In this document: positions 21,453 to 30,877 of the stretch, one piece after another
Layout of the letters: each line of letters begins with the position of its first letter
How positions within the stretch are numbered: position 1 is the stretch's first letter
DNA from: Pelagophyceae sp. CCMP2097
Taxonomy: Eukaryota > Sar > Pelagophyceae
NCBI GenBank assembly: GCA_026770575.1
Contig: MU657216.1
Coordinates: 137,670-168,826, forward strand
Length of the DNA stretch: 31,157 nucleotides
Direction of reading: 5' to 3'
Made by a program: the position numbers and the translations under genes
Notes under the pieces: model-generated
Databases searched by the model: none
Seen by the model: only the letters and a program-made list of their open reading frames with translations
What the model was told of the DNA's origin: nothing

Positions 21453-22508
21453 ATGGAGCGCGGTGCCGCGCCGGCACTCGACGTGTTTGAGCTCAGCGAC
21501 CTGCTCGCGCTCATCCTTCGGCTGTCGGCATCACCGAACGCGCTCTTTGTGTCGACACGAGTCGCTCGAAATGCGCGGGCCATGGCCCCGGTCGTGCGCC
21601 GACTCATCTGGAAGGACCGGATCTTGAAGGGCACCGCAATCCTCAAGGGGCACACCAGCTACGTCTACAGCTGCGCGTTCTCGCCCGACGGCACGCGCAT
21701 CGTGACGACGAGCCGCGACGGGACGGCGCAAGTCTGGGACGCCGAGACGGGCGCGCCGCTGCTGACGCTCGAGGGACACATCAGCGCCGTCATGAGCTGC
21801 GCGTTCTCGCCCGACGGCAAGCGCATTGTTACGGCGAGCCACGACATGACGGCGCGTCTCTGGGACGCCGAGACGGGCGCGCTGCATACGACGCTCGAAG
21901 GGCACACCGCTGGCCTCGTGAGCTGCGCGTTCTCGCCCGACGGTAAGCGCCTCTTGACGGCGAGCCAAGACGGGACGGCGCGGCTCTGGGACGCCGAGAC
22001 GGGCGCGCTGCTGCTGACGCTCGAGGGACACATCAGCTCCTTCATGAGCTGCGCGTTCTCGCCCAACGGCAAGCGCATCATGACGGCGAGCGATAATTCG
22101 GTGCGGCTCTGGGACGCCGAGACGGGCGTGCTGCAGGCGTCGCTCGAGGGGCACACCACCGATGACGTCTACAGCTGCGCGTTCTCGCCCAACGGCGAGC
22201 GCATCGTGACGGCGTGCAGCGACGGGACGGCGCGGCTCTGGGACGCCGAGACGGGCGCGCTGCTGCTGACGCTCGAGGGGCACGCCGAGGCCGCCCATAG
22301 CTGCGCGTTCTCGCCCAACGGCGAGCGCATCGTGACTGCGAGCAGCGACGAGACGGCGCGGCTCTGGGACGCCGAGACGGGCGTGCTGCAGGCGACGCTC
22401 GAAGGGCACACTGGCTACGTCTACAGCCCCGCGTTCTCGCTCGACGGCGAGCGCCTCGTGACGGCGAGCGACGACGGCACGGCGCGGCTCTGGAACGTCG
22501 CCCTCTAA
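21453..22508 (+). CDS. Seven-bladed WD40 repeat protein
   Basis: This is a single exon of 351 residues; the upstream GTG at 21408 is not used. An N-terminal helical region of about 65 residues (LSDLLALILRLSASPNALF) loosely resembles an F-box. Seven WD40 repeats follow, each with GH near the start, a CAFSPDG or CAFSPNG core and RLWDAETG at the end. Seven repeats fit one closed beta-propeller. Such proteins are protein-protein scaffolds, and if the F-box reading is right, this one would be an SCF substrate receptor. Repeat 7 ends in WNVAL at the stop. The repeats differ little at the DNA level except in the blade-surface loops. This fits a large, recently expanded family. Confidence 0.85.
   Translation: MERGAAPALDVFELSDLLALILRLSASPNALFVSTRVARNARAMAPVVRRLIWKDRILKGTAILKGHTSYVYSCAFSPDGTRIVTTSRDGTAQVWDAETGAPLLTLEGHISAVMSCAFSPDGKRIVTASHDMTARLWDAETGALHTTLEGHTAGLVSCAFSPDGKRLLTASQDGTARLWDAETGALLLTLEGHISSFMSCAFSPNGKRIMTASDNSVRLWDAETGVLQASLEGHTTDDVYSCAFSPNGERIVTACSDGTARLWDAETGALLLTLEGHAEAAHSCAFSPNGERIVTASSDETARLWDAETGVLQATLEGHTGYVYSPAFSLDGERLVTASDDGTARLWNVAL
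21648..22500 (+). repeat. Seven near-identical tandem units of about 126 bp
   Basis: The WD40 coding repeats are tandem DNA repeats of 123-129 bp. Blocks such as TGGGACGCCGAGACGGGCG and AGCTGCGCGTTCTCGCCC are conserved almost unchanged, including at third codon positions. That points to recent duplication or ongoing gene conversion. The antisense strand stays open for about 346 codons only because of this repetition. Confidence 0.85.
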
Positions 22509-22607
22509 GGAACTTTGGACCTCGATGCTGCTCCGAAGCCTGATGAGGCGGCACTGGGACGGTCCCTGCAAGAGGGCGGTCCTTTGGAGAAGGGTCTTTG
22601 TTTGGTC

Positions 22608-22776
22608 TTAGGGGGGGGCTTGCTCCCAGAGCTCCGGAGCCTCGTTTGCGTTTTCCGCAGCCTCGTTTGCGTCTTCGTCCTCTTCGTCCGACTCGTCGAC
22701 GATGATGAAGACGTTGTCGTCGTCTTCGTCGTCGTCGTCGTCGCCGTCCGAGTCGTCGTCGTCCGAGTCGTCGGAA

Positions 22777-22811
<35 letters not shown>

Positions 22812-25620
22812 CATGTCGCCGGGGAATATTTGCAAGTTCTCCTCGTCGTCCGACTGCAGGTCCTCCTCGTCGGGCGCCGCGTCCAGCTCGCGCAGCAGCT
22901 CGCGGCCACCCGCGCAGTGCTCCACGATGGCCCGGCCGCGAGCCACCTTGGTGCAATACCTAGAGGGCGCACGTGAAAGACGGAGGGCCGCGACGCCGCA
23001 CAGTCCCGTCTTTTCCGGAATTTCCACTTTTGGAGGCGCGGCTGTTGGCGAGAGCACTCCGAACACGGTCAGGTCGGACCGGTCGGCCCCAAAGTAGAAG
23101 CGCTCGTCGTCCGTGCGCTCGAGCGCGTGCGCCTTGCGCGTCACCTCGACGTGGACCAGCGCCTCTACGGCGCGCTCGTCGGAAAGGAGCGTGGAAGCGT
23201 CCTTTCGGACCTACATTTTTCGCGTCAACGGCACCTTTGCGTCCACGGGCGCGCCATTTTGGCCTTCACGCCCTTCGCCCCGGACGACGCTCCGTCTCGC
23301 ATGCATCTCACGACGCCCCTGAAAACCTGTACCGTTTGGTTTTCCGATTGTCACGCAGCATCTTCACCTCGACGAGCGAGGCGACGAGCGCGGCGACGGC
23401 GTCGGCGCAGCGGAGCCAGGCGTCGGGCGCGGGCGATGCGGAGAGCGACGCGACGCGCGCGAGGGCGCGGTACGCCGCCGCCGGGGGGACGGGGGCCATG
23501 GCGCGGGCGTGGAGAGACTCGTCTGCGTCCTCCCCGTCCTCCCGCGTCCCCGCCGCGTCCAGCTCCGTGTAAAAGAGCGAAAACTGCTCCAGAGCCTAAC
23601 GGGGAGCGTCAGCGACACCGGAAGCAACGGGGAGTCGGCTGGGGAGTGGTGCAGATGGATAATTTGACGATTCTCAATTTGACGATTCTCGAAAAGAAGA
23701 GACGCACCGCCGCTGTGTCTCCGACTGCGACAAAGTCTTGGGACTTGGACGTGCAGAACAAGTCCAGGATCTGGGCGCAGACCTCGCAGGCTTCCGCGGC
23801 CACGAGCTCCTCTGGGCACGAGTCGGCCATCAAGGCGAGCGTCGCGATAGCGTCGCGCGACCTTTCGTCAAAAGCGCCGCTCTGCGATGCCGCTTTTGCC
23901 ACCGCCGCCCGCGCGTCTGCTACGACGCGAACGGCAAACGCCGTCTTGCGCGCCACGTGCGGCAGCTGCAGGCCCTGCGTGACGGCGAACTGTGCGGCGT
24001 GCTTGATGCCTACCGTCAGAGTCCGAGATTGAAAACGAGGGCAAGGGCCCTCGGAGACTCCACGCGGACGACACATTGGGGAAGGACGCACGGTAGAAGT
24101 TTGCCGTGGCCTCTTCGGTCTTTGCCGTCCAGGTGACGGTGTTGGGCGTCGCCACGGCGGTCGCGTTTGTGCGAGAGTGCTGCGGAGTCGTCGGCGACGT
24201 CCTGGGCGCGGAGAAGCGCGGCCGCGCCGGCGAGAGGAGGAGGTTCTGCGTCGTGTTCAACGAGAAAACAGAAGCGGCCTTTGCCGACTCTGAGAAGTCG
24301 CACGCGTAAATGGCGAGTTCTTCCAGAGGGCACTGGGCCACCTGCTCAATGTAGTCGTCGTCCCCCGTCGACGTCAGGTACAAGAGCTGCGCCGCCAGCT
24401 CGCGCAGAGCCTCGGACGACGTCGTCGACAGGAGGACGGAAGAGCAGCTGCGGACCACGCCGAGTTGGCGCAACTGCGTCACCAGAGACTTGCACGAATG
24501 CCTTTTCTTCGCCACGCTCAGCAGCTGCACCAGCGCCCACGAGCACGCCTCGCGCGCCGCCCAACCCCGCGCCCGGGAAGGCTCGTCGGGATCAGAGAAG
24601 CTGCGCGGGCGATTCAAACACGTCAAACGTCAAACGTCGTTTGTCGCAAGAAGAAACAACCGCCGGGAGAACCAACTCACGCGATGGCTGCGAGGGCGGC
24701 GTGGGCGCAGGCGCCGATGATGGCGTGCGAGTTGGCCCAGCCGTCCTCGCTGCGCACGCACGCGTAGCCAAGCGAGAATCTGTGTGGGAGTGACGTCTAC
24801 GGTAGTCGCTACGGAAGCACACGCGGCCACGATTTCGGGGCTCCCCTCTAACATTTCTCGAGCCTCTGGCCATGCCCCTCACGCCCGCGTTTGCTCTGTG
24901 CCGCGTCTTCCAACAACGGCTCTGCATTCTCACGCGGCGCGCGCGGCGGACGCGACGGACGTCCGTTTTAGCGTCGCCGAACATTCGTCGCACAGCGCCC
25001 CGCGGAGCACGCCGCCGCGCATCATCAGAGCGCGGTACGCTGAAAGCTGCTCGACCATGGCGCCGATGGCGCCGTCGCTGAGCTTGGCCGCTTCCGCGAC
25101 GCGGCCGACCGTGACGTCCGACAATTCGTCCGTCGTGCGCCGAGTCATCATCTCGCGGATCGTCACGTGGCCGGAAAGCGTCTCGAACGGCCACCGCGCG
25201 CGCCACGTGCAGCCTAGGCGCGTTTCAGACGCGATTCGAACGGCGACGTCAGCGCCGCGCGCTTTCGAAAGAAACCCGAACGCTTTTAAAAAGGGGCCTC
25301 TCCTCGCCGGCGCTGCTCACGCGAGACGCCTGAGAGGCGCTTGACGTCGTTGAGGGTGCAGGCAGCTGACATGACCAGTTCCACCATACATGGGTCGCCT
25401 ATGCGTGCCGTAAACGACGCTCAGAGTCCCATTTGTCCCTTTTGTCGACGGCATAAACTCCCCGCGCGCGCGGGGCGCGGGCGCGGCTCCACAGCATGTC
25501 CGCTTTCTCGCTTTTGTAAAATGCCGAAGAGGGACGCTGCCTCGTACCCCAGAACTGCTCATCGACTCGGAGTTTGCGGCGGACCGTCACCGGCGAAAAG
25601 GATTGGCGGCTCTCGCACAT
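22608..25620 (-). CDS. Armadillo-like repeat protein with a poly-aspartate C terminus
   Basis: Ten exons (25620-25419, 25398-25321, 25213-24957, 24863-24823, 24749-24681, 24600-24092, 24009-23732, 23595-23368, 23210-23002, 22959-22608) give 740 residues with consistent phases. The N terminus is basic. Residues 70-95 (VELVMSAACTLNDVKRLSGV) resemble an F-box-like or ARM start. Most of the protein is short helices of armadillo/HEAT character (ANSHAIIGACAHAALAAIA, EALRELAAQLLYLTSTGDDD). The tail has DEEDLQSDDEENLQ, a run of Asp/Ser and a Glu/Asp-rich end. I cannot name the family. An acidic ARM protein could bind basic partners such as histones or ribosomal proteins, but that is inference. The least certain junction is 24957/24863, because a stronger GTGAGA donor nearby has the wrong phase. 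Confidence 0.65.
22690..22812. repeat. GTC/GAC triplet microsatellite coding poly-Asp
   Basis: Near-pure GTC/GTCGTC triplets on the plus strand read as Asp codons with interspersed Ser on the minus strand, inside the last exon of the ARM-like gene. Length variation between strains is likely. Confidence 0.85.
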
Positions 25621-25900
25621 GGCGAAGCGACCGCGCGGCCGGCTCCCGCGTCACAAGGCGCCCCCGCCCCGGCCTCGAGGGTCGAACGATGGATGGATGT
25701 TTCGTTATCGCCAGACGAAGGTCGATACGGCCGAGACGTTCAAAATTCGTGAGAAGGGCACTTGTGTAGTGTGTAGCGCGTGGACTGTATAGAGAGTATA
25801 GCATCGTTCCCTGGAGCCGCTTCGCCGGAGCCTGGCCTCGTCACCCGAGTCGGATCCGAGAGACGCACGAGATCTTCAAAGAAGCATCTCAAAGGCGTCC
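25621..25900. promoter_or_regulatory. Intergenic: ARM-like gene promoter and SIL1 gene 3' end
   Basis: These 280 bp contain no convincing gene. They should include the promoter and 5' UTR of the ARM-like gene (ATG at 25620, reading leftward) and the 3' UTR of the SIL1-like gene. A short AT-richer tract at 25785-25806 (TATAGAGAGTATAGCA) is the only candidate core-promoter sequence. Confidence 0.35.
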
Positions 25901-27232
25901 TTATCTCAGTTTGATCCTTAACGGTTCGTCCGGGTTGAAGTCGGCGCCGAACAGGTCCTTGAAGTAGTCTTCGTCGAAGGCCTCCTCCTGCTCTGCTGCG
26001 CGCGGCTCGACGAGGTGCATGGCGTTTGCGGCGAGCTCGTCGCGGAACGCGTCATCAAGGTTCTCTGCAACTCGCAGCTCGCCCGCGAGGCGGCGGATGT
26101 CGTCTCCCGCGTCAACCCAGGGGCAGGGCAGCGCTGCGGCGGCGGTGAGGACCTTGTCCGCGCGCCGCGACGCGGGCGTGGAGGCGAGGATTTGGAAGAA
26201 GAACGGGCACCAGTCTTCGGCCGCGAAGTGCACCTTTGTGGCCGCGTCGCCGGCGAGGTCGGCGACGAGAGCCGCCACGCGCTCGACGGCCGTCCAGGGG
26301 CCGCTCGAAAAGCGGCCGCGCGGCGTCTTGGCCAGCGCCGCGTCGGCGCCGCGCCTCAAAGCGGCCGGGCCTTCAAGAGCGACAAACGCCGCAGTCGTAT
26401 CGCCGTTGGACCGCAGCGCCGACCCGAGCGCGTATAAAGCCGCTCGCCGGAGGGCCTCGCCGTCGATGGGCGCGCCGGAAACGACGATGGCGGCGTTTCC
26501 GACGCCGTCCGCCTCGTCGAGCGCGGCCACGAGGCGCTGCAGCGGCGGGTCGGAGCCCTCGAGGAGCCATGTCTGGAACCGCGGCTCGTTCTTGACGCAC
26601 GAGCCCACGACCTTCATGGCCTCGGCGCGCACCGCCCGCGGCGCGTTGGCGTCGAGTAAAGACGCGAGCGCGGGCCAGCCCCTCAGCGAGTCGTGGAAGT
26701 CGCGGGCGTTGTCGACGTCGCCGAGCTCGTACTCCAGCTCGCCTAGCGTCCAGAGCACGGCCTCGTCTCGGAGGAGTTGCGCGGCGTCCGCACGGCCGTG
26801 GCCGGCGGCCGACACGTCGAGGTACGCGTTCAAAGAGATGACTCTTTTCTTCAGCATCTTGGCCACGTCGCTGACGTGCGCCTCCGTGAAGATTCGGAGC
26901 TCCTCCTGGCGCGCGTCCCACATGGCGCGCAGGTCGGCTTCTGGTAAAAGTCCGAGGTCGATTCCGGAGTAGTCTGGGAGTTTGGATAAAGCGGAGACCA
27001 TGGCTTCTCGCGGCGAGAGTTCCACGGTCGGGTCGTCCTTCTTCGTGGCAGCGTTGACGCTGGCCCGCCACCGGGCTTCCATGTTCGCGTCCGTCGCATT
27101 GATCCAAGTCTCGCCAGTCTCGGCGTCCACTTTAACTTCCACACCCGCCGGCGGCTCGGCTCCCTTGGGCCACTTGAGCCACTCGCCGCCGACGAGCGGC
27201 AGCAACGCGAGGGCCCACGAAGCGAGCCGCAT
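25901..27232 (-). CDS. SIL1: SIL1/Fes1-type nucleotide exchange factor
   Basis: Intronless; 443 residues from the ATG at 27232. The start MRLASWALALLPLVGG is a good ER signal peptide. An in-frame ATG at 27316 would add 28 charged residues in front of it, so it is less likely. The post-signal segment AGVEVKVDAETGETW matches the SIL1 pattern of an aliphatic strand plus TGE. The core (LGELEYELGDVDNARDFHDS, then ARM-like helices) aligns with the human SIL1 segment DLEYYVHQMDNAQDL. SIL1 releases ADP from the ER Hsp70 BiP and so drives its folding cycle. The C terminus is acidic (FDEDYFKDLFGADF) and ends RIKLR, with no KDEL-type signal visible. Its promoter is shared with the divergent bL12-like gene. 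The ER rather than cytosolic role rests on the signal peptide. Confidence 0.8.
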   Translation of the reverse strand: MRLASWALALLPLVGGEWLKWPKGAEPPAGVEVKVDAETGETWINATDANMEARWRASVNAATKKDDPTVELSPREAMVSALSKLPDYSGIDLGLLPEADLRAMWDARQEELRIFTEAHVSDVAKMLKKRVISLNAYLDVSAAGHGRADAAQLLRDEAVLWTLGELEYELGDVDNARDFHDSLRGWPALASLLDANAPRAVRAEAMKVVGSCVKNEPRFQTWLLEGSDPPLQRLVAALDEADGVGNAAIVVSGAPIDGEALRRAALYALGSALRSNGDTTAAFVALEGPAALRRGADAALAKTPRGRFSSGPWTAVERVAALVADLAGDAATKVHFAAEDWCPFFFQILASTPASRRADKVLTAAAALPCPWVDAGDDIRRLAGELRVAENLDDAFRDELAANAMHLVEPRAAEQEEAFDEDYFKDLFGADFNPDEPLRIKLR

Positions 27233-27314
27233 CCGAGATTGGCCGCGTGGAACACGCTCTCTCTCTTCGGCGACACTTTTGGCGACGCTTTTTTTGCTCG
27301 TCACTTCAGTCATC
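27233..27314. promoter_or_regulatory. Short bidirectional promoter (SIL1 / bL12-like)
   Basis: Only 82 bp separate the preferred SIL1 ATG from the bL12 ATG. If SIL1 instead began at the ATG complementary to 27314-27316, the two start codons would overlap. No core element is evident. Confidence 0.4.
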
Positions 27315-27676
27315 ATGTTCGCTCGCCTTGCCCTCCTCGTCTGCGGCGCCGCCGCGTTCGCGCCCGTCTCCCGAGGGCCGGCCCAGCAGACGGCGCGCTT
27401 CGGCGCTAAGGTGCGCCTAACCCCGCCTGCGTGGAGCGCTGTAGGGGAGGCGGGCCAAGTTCAACTGCAACTTTTTATGCGTTTTTTTAGGTCGATGCTA
27501 TCCTCGAGGAGATCAAGACGCTGAACCGCATCGAGGCCTCTGAGCTCGTGGGCAAGATGGAGTCCACGTTTAAGAACAAGGCCCCCGCCGCCGCCGAGGC
27601 CGCGCCCGAGGCCGCCGCCGAGGAGGCCGCCGCCGAGGAGCCCGCCGCCGAGGAGGCCGCGCCCGCCGCCGAGTAA
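27315..27676 (+). CDS. Plastid-targeted bL12-like protein lacking the C-terminal domain
   Basis: Two exons (27315-27410, 27491-27676) joined by a GTGCGC-to-TTTTTTTAG intron encode 93 residues. The N terminus MFARLALLVCGAAAFAP is a signal peptide ending in AFAP, the Phe-containing junction typical of bipartite plastid targeting in stramenopiles. A short transit peptide follows. Residues 33-58 (VDAILEEIKTLNRIEASELV and on) match the dimerising N-terminal domain of ribosomal stalk protein L7/L12. The rest is an Ala/Glu/Pro tail like an extended hinge. The globular C-terminal domain that recruits and stimulates translation GTPases is absent: the stop follows the tail and no donor site continues it. 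It could be a regulator competing for bL10, or a derived plastid protein. Confidence 0.7.
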
Positions 27677-27795
27677 ATGGACCGGCCGCCCTAAACCTCT
27701 GACCCTGTCTTATACCACGGGCCCGCTGCGAGGAGCGGAGAGGCCGCAGTTTAGGGGAATGACCCGCGCGGCCATCTTATGCTTATTCACGGCGT

Positions 27796-28765
27796 TTATT
27801 CGCGGCGGTACTCGCTCGCCATCTCGTCGGCGATCATCTCCTTGAGCTCGACGCGGATCTCGTTGACGTCGTCGCCCCGAAGCATGTCGCGCACAAAATA
27901 ACATTCGACCTACACGTTATACCGTCCGCGCGCTCGGCAATCTGAAACGACGCACCCTCATTTGGACCATCTCCAGCGCGCCGCGGACAACGCCGCAGAG
28001 GACGTTGGAGTAGAGGAGCTCGGTGTTGTACGGCGGCGGGAGCTCGACGAAGTCGCCTAAAGGGATCGATAGTCAGGGGCGCGACCAGTATGATCCAAGG
28101 ACAGCGTGCCGTTCCCCACGAGGGCGTCCCCAAAGGAAGGTGGCGCACCGAGCGGGTTGTCGTAGAGGAGGAGGGAGCAGGCCGTTTTCTCTGGATTCCA
28201 GTTGGCGACGTCCACCTACATCATCCAGTTTGGTCCGTAGAATCTCAATCAGTCAACTCAAGGCCGTTTCAAAAGGGACGCACGGCGACGCCGAGGAACA
28301 TGCGGAATGCGATCTTGGCGATGACGTCGGCCGTCTCGGTGAAGTCGCGGCCTATTTGTCTCGGAGCGTTACCCTGCGCGCTCCAAGATGGGAATCAAAG
28401 CGCGTCGCTCACAGCCCGTGACGCCCGACTTGGCGAGGAACTCGTCGACGAGGCGCGTGCCGATGGAGTGGCCCATCTTCTCGAGCTTGTCGTTCCTAAG
28501 AGTCAGTCAGTTCCTATACGAACGCGTCCACGTCCTCTCCGACGAGCCCTTCAAAGGTGCCCTCCTTCAAAGGTGCCCTGGAAAGGAGCCCTTCAAAGGC
28601 CTTATGCCAGCCTTCCCCGCCTACGCACACGGCTGCGACGTCTTCTAGGTCGTTTACGAGCTGCACGACGAGGGCGCCATACGTCAAGCAGAAAAACTCG
28701 GCATTCATTTTTGGCATCTTGGCCCAAATCTGCTCCCCCGCCCGCGTCGTCTTCGACGCGCTCAT
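27796..28765 (-). CDS. TRAPPC3: TRAPP complex subunit TRAPPC3 (BET3)
   Basis: Six exons (28765-28629, 28495-28413, 28351-28284, 28215-28149, 28056-27956, 27909-27796), all phase-matched, give 189 residues. The protein tracks human TRAPPC3 throughout: MNAEFFCLTYGALVVQLVND, DKLEKMGHSIGTRLVDEFL, ETADVIAKIAF, LLCGV-like LLYSNVLCGVVRGALEMVQM and a C-terminal FVRDMLRGDDVNEIRV. The cysteine in SGVTGC aligns with the palmitoylated Cys68 of the human protein. BET3 is a core subunit of the TRAPP complexes, which act as a Rab1/Ypt1 (and Rab11) exchange factor in ER-Golgi and Golgi traffic. The length equals the usual ~180-190 residues plus a short N-terminal extension. All five donors are GTGCG or GTGAG. 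Confidence 0.95.
28548..28599. repeat. Triple CCTTCAAAGG repeat inside TRAPPC3 intron 1
   Basis: CCTTCAAAGG occurs at 28548-28557, 28564-28573 and 28590-28599. The first two share the extension GTGCCCT or GTGCCCTC. The units lie within the first TRAPPC3 intron (28496-28628). Related CCCTTTTGAAA or CCCTTTTTGAA strings occur in other introns of the window. Confidence 0.6.
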
Positions 28766-28899
28766 CCTCGCGACGGGCGGCCGCCGAGGGGACGGGACCG
28801 GAAGCGCGGGACCTCGGTCGAAAAGACTTCCGGGATAAGACCGAGGTTCGGCGAAAGGGGAGGATTGGGTCGCGGCCCCGAGGTTTCAATTGGATGATA

Positions 28900-30877
28900 T
28901 TATTTGAGGGCCTGGCCGCAGTGCGAGGCGATGCGTTGGGAGAGCGTTTCGTTCTTTTGGCACTCGTCGTGGAACTCCTTCACGGCGGCATGATACGTCC
29001 GATGCCCTTCGACGAGCGCCTAAAGGGCATTGAGGCACCCACGGAGGCGCCCGTCTCAAAGGCACGACCCCCCAGCAACCGCTCACGCCCGCGTCGGGCC
29101 TTTTTTTTCGACGTGGCGCAAACGCACCTGGAGCTGCGCTTGTAACGTGGCCGCCCTCGCCGCGGCTTTGGCGAGGCCGTCCCGCTTCGCGGCGAGCGTC
29201 TTTGCCAAGCCGACGTTGATGTCGTCGAGCTGAGCGAGGAACGTCGCCTTTGACTGCTTGGTCTGCATGGCCCCTTGAAAGCTGTCGATAATCGAGTTTA
29301 GGATAGAAACCTCGCGCTGGTGCAGCTTCAGGATGGCGTCTAAAGAGTTGTGCAGCTCGTAGTACTTTCTCGTCTCGTCGAGCTTGGTCGCCACTTGGGC
29401 GTAGAGCTCGAGAAAGCGCCTTTCGTACTGCACGAGCTCCGTCCTTGTCGGGACGTCGTCGATCAGGCGCGCCGTCGCCGAGACGCGCCGCGCCGCTGCG
29501 GCGAGCAAGCGCCGCACCTTTGCGTCCTTTGCGACGACTTTCTGATGCATCGATTCGATCTCCGCCAGTCTCTCCGCGTCCGCGGCCGACGCCTCGGAAT
29601 CGGCCAATTGCAGCTTGAGCTCCGCCATCTTCACTTTGCAGTCCGATCTGAATTCGGCCTCGTCGCGTTTCAGAGCCTCGTTGGCAGAGACGAGCCGTTT
29701 GAGCTCGTGCAGGTCTTTAAGCTTTGAAGCGTCGCAGCGCGCTTCTAGTGCAATCAACTTTGCAATTTCCGCCTCGACGCGCGAATTGAACGCCCGCGCC
29801 TCGACGCCCTCGAGGCGCACGGACTCGGCGGCCTCGGACAACGCAGAAGCCTCGGCCGCCAAAGCCAAAGCCTCTGCGGCCTTTTCAGCAGTCTTCTCGC
29901 GCGCCACCACGCCGCGCCGCCGCACCTCCGCCGAAATGGCCGCGTCCTCCTGCAGCTGCGCCGTCGACGCGCCGCCGCCGCGGGCCTCGTATAAAAGCTT
30001 TGCCGCGGCGATTTCCGAAGCGTGTTGCCTGACCATGGCCCCGACGCTCGCGCCTGCGACGGTGCCGCGCACTGAAGCGTCGGCCATTTCGCGCTGCAGC
30101 GCCGCCGCAGCAAGAGCCTCGGCGGCGCGGGTCTCAGCGGCGGCGTGCTCTGCTGCCTTTATGGCTGCTTCGACGTCCTTCTCTTTGGCCGTCTCTTTGC
30201 CGCCCTTCGCCGCAGACAGCTTCGTGTCCAAACGTTCGCCAAACTCCAAGAGGCAGGCGAAGACGGCCGACTCCTCGGAGGAGAGAGCAGACGCGTCGCC
30301 GGCGTAGCGGAAGCGGCGCTCCGGCGCCGGCGAAAAGACGGCCGCCTGAGGCGCATCGTGGCCGCAGTGCTTCAAGAGCTCTTGGACGTCGTAGAACTTT
30401 GCGAATTGCAGCTCCGACTGCCTCCGGAGTGGCTCCGCGCGGTCGGCTCGAGCTTGGAACATGGTCTTGATGAGCCACGCGATGACGGGATGCACCTGGG
30501 CCCAGTCGCAGCCCTGAATCTGATGCGCCTGCAGCGGCGCCGGGCAGCCCATGGCTCGAAGGCAGAGCACGATCTGCTCGGCGAGGCGGATGTCCTGTCC
30601 CGTGTTGCTTGTGTTGCCGCGGAAGAGCACGTCGACGTCCAACGAGGTGTGGGCGTGCGTGATGCACCAACACATACCCCCGACGACCTAAAGCAAGCCT
30701 CGAAGACCCACAAGGCCGAAGACGCCGCACCTTGTCGAAGGGCGTCAGCGCCGCGTCGCGCGCGCGGAAGTATCCCGCCGAGACGAGGTACGATGTAATA
30801 TCGCGCAACTTGCGCTCCTTATCCTCATGCTCCGCCGCAGAAGACTGGTCCTCGCCGGCGCCGCGCTGCGCGAACAT
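28900..30877 (-). CDS. CCDC93: CCDC93, Commander/CCC complex subunit
   Basis: Three exons (30877-30731, 30687-29128, 29019-28900) give 608 residues, close to the 631 of human CCDC93. The first splice (43-nt intron) recreates FDKVVGGMCWCIT, nearly identical to the human FDKVVGGMTWCIT. Next come the NN-CH domain motifs DVDVLF, LQAHQIQGCDW and PVIAWLIK. A long coiled coil follows. Late motifs are IDDVPTRTELVQYERRFLEL, EVSILNSI and, across the last intron, a terminal segment with VKEFHDECQKNE matching human VKEFKEEGRKNE. CCDC93 with CCDC22 and COMMD proteins forms the CCC part of Commander, which works with retriever and WASH in endosomal recycling. It lies 134 bp upstream of TRAPPC3 on the same strand. 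Confidence 0.93.

Noticed and set aside
20951..21655. Long minus-strand frame over the COPS9-like locus
   Set aside because: It runs into the WD40 gene and lacks motifs. The spliced 82-residue model explains the protein-like segments better.
21648..22500. Regularly spaced repeats that could suggest an array
   Set aside because: The units are contiguous coding WD40 repeats without unique spacers, so this is not CRISPR.
21531..22571. 346-codon minus-strand frame
   Set aside because: Mirror of the tandem WD40 units; it is repetitive because the sense strand is.
26019..26972. 317-codon plus-strand frame
   Set aside because: Antisense of the SIL1-like gene, with Ala/Ser-rich composition typical of a shadow frame.
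28086..29145. Long plus-strand frame over TRAPPC3
   Set aside because: It crosses the phase-matched exons of TRAPPC3 and the end of CCDC93 on the other strand and has no motifs.
29615..30307. 230-codon plus-strand frame rich in Ser and Ala
   Set aside because: Antisense of the CCDC93 coiled coil.
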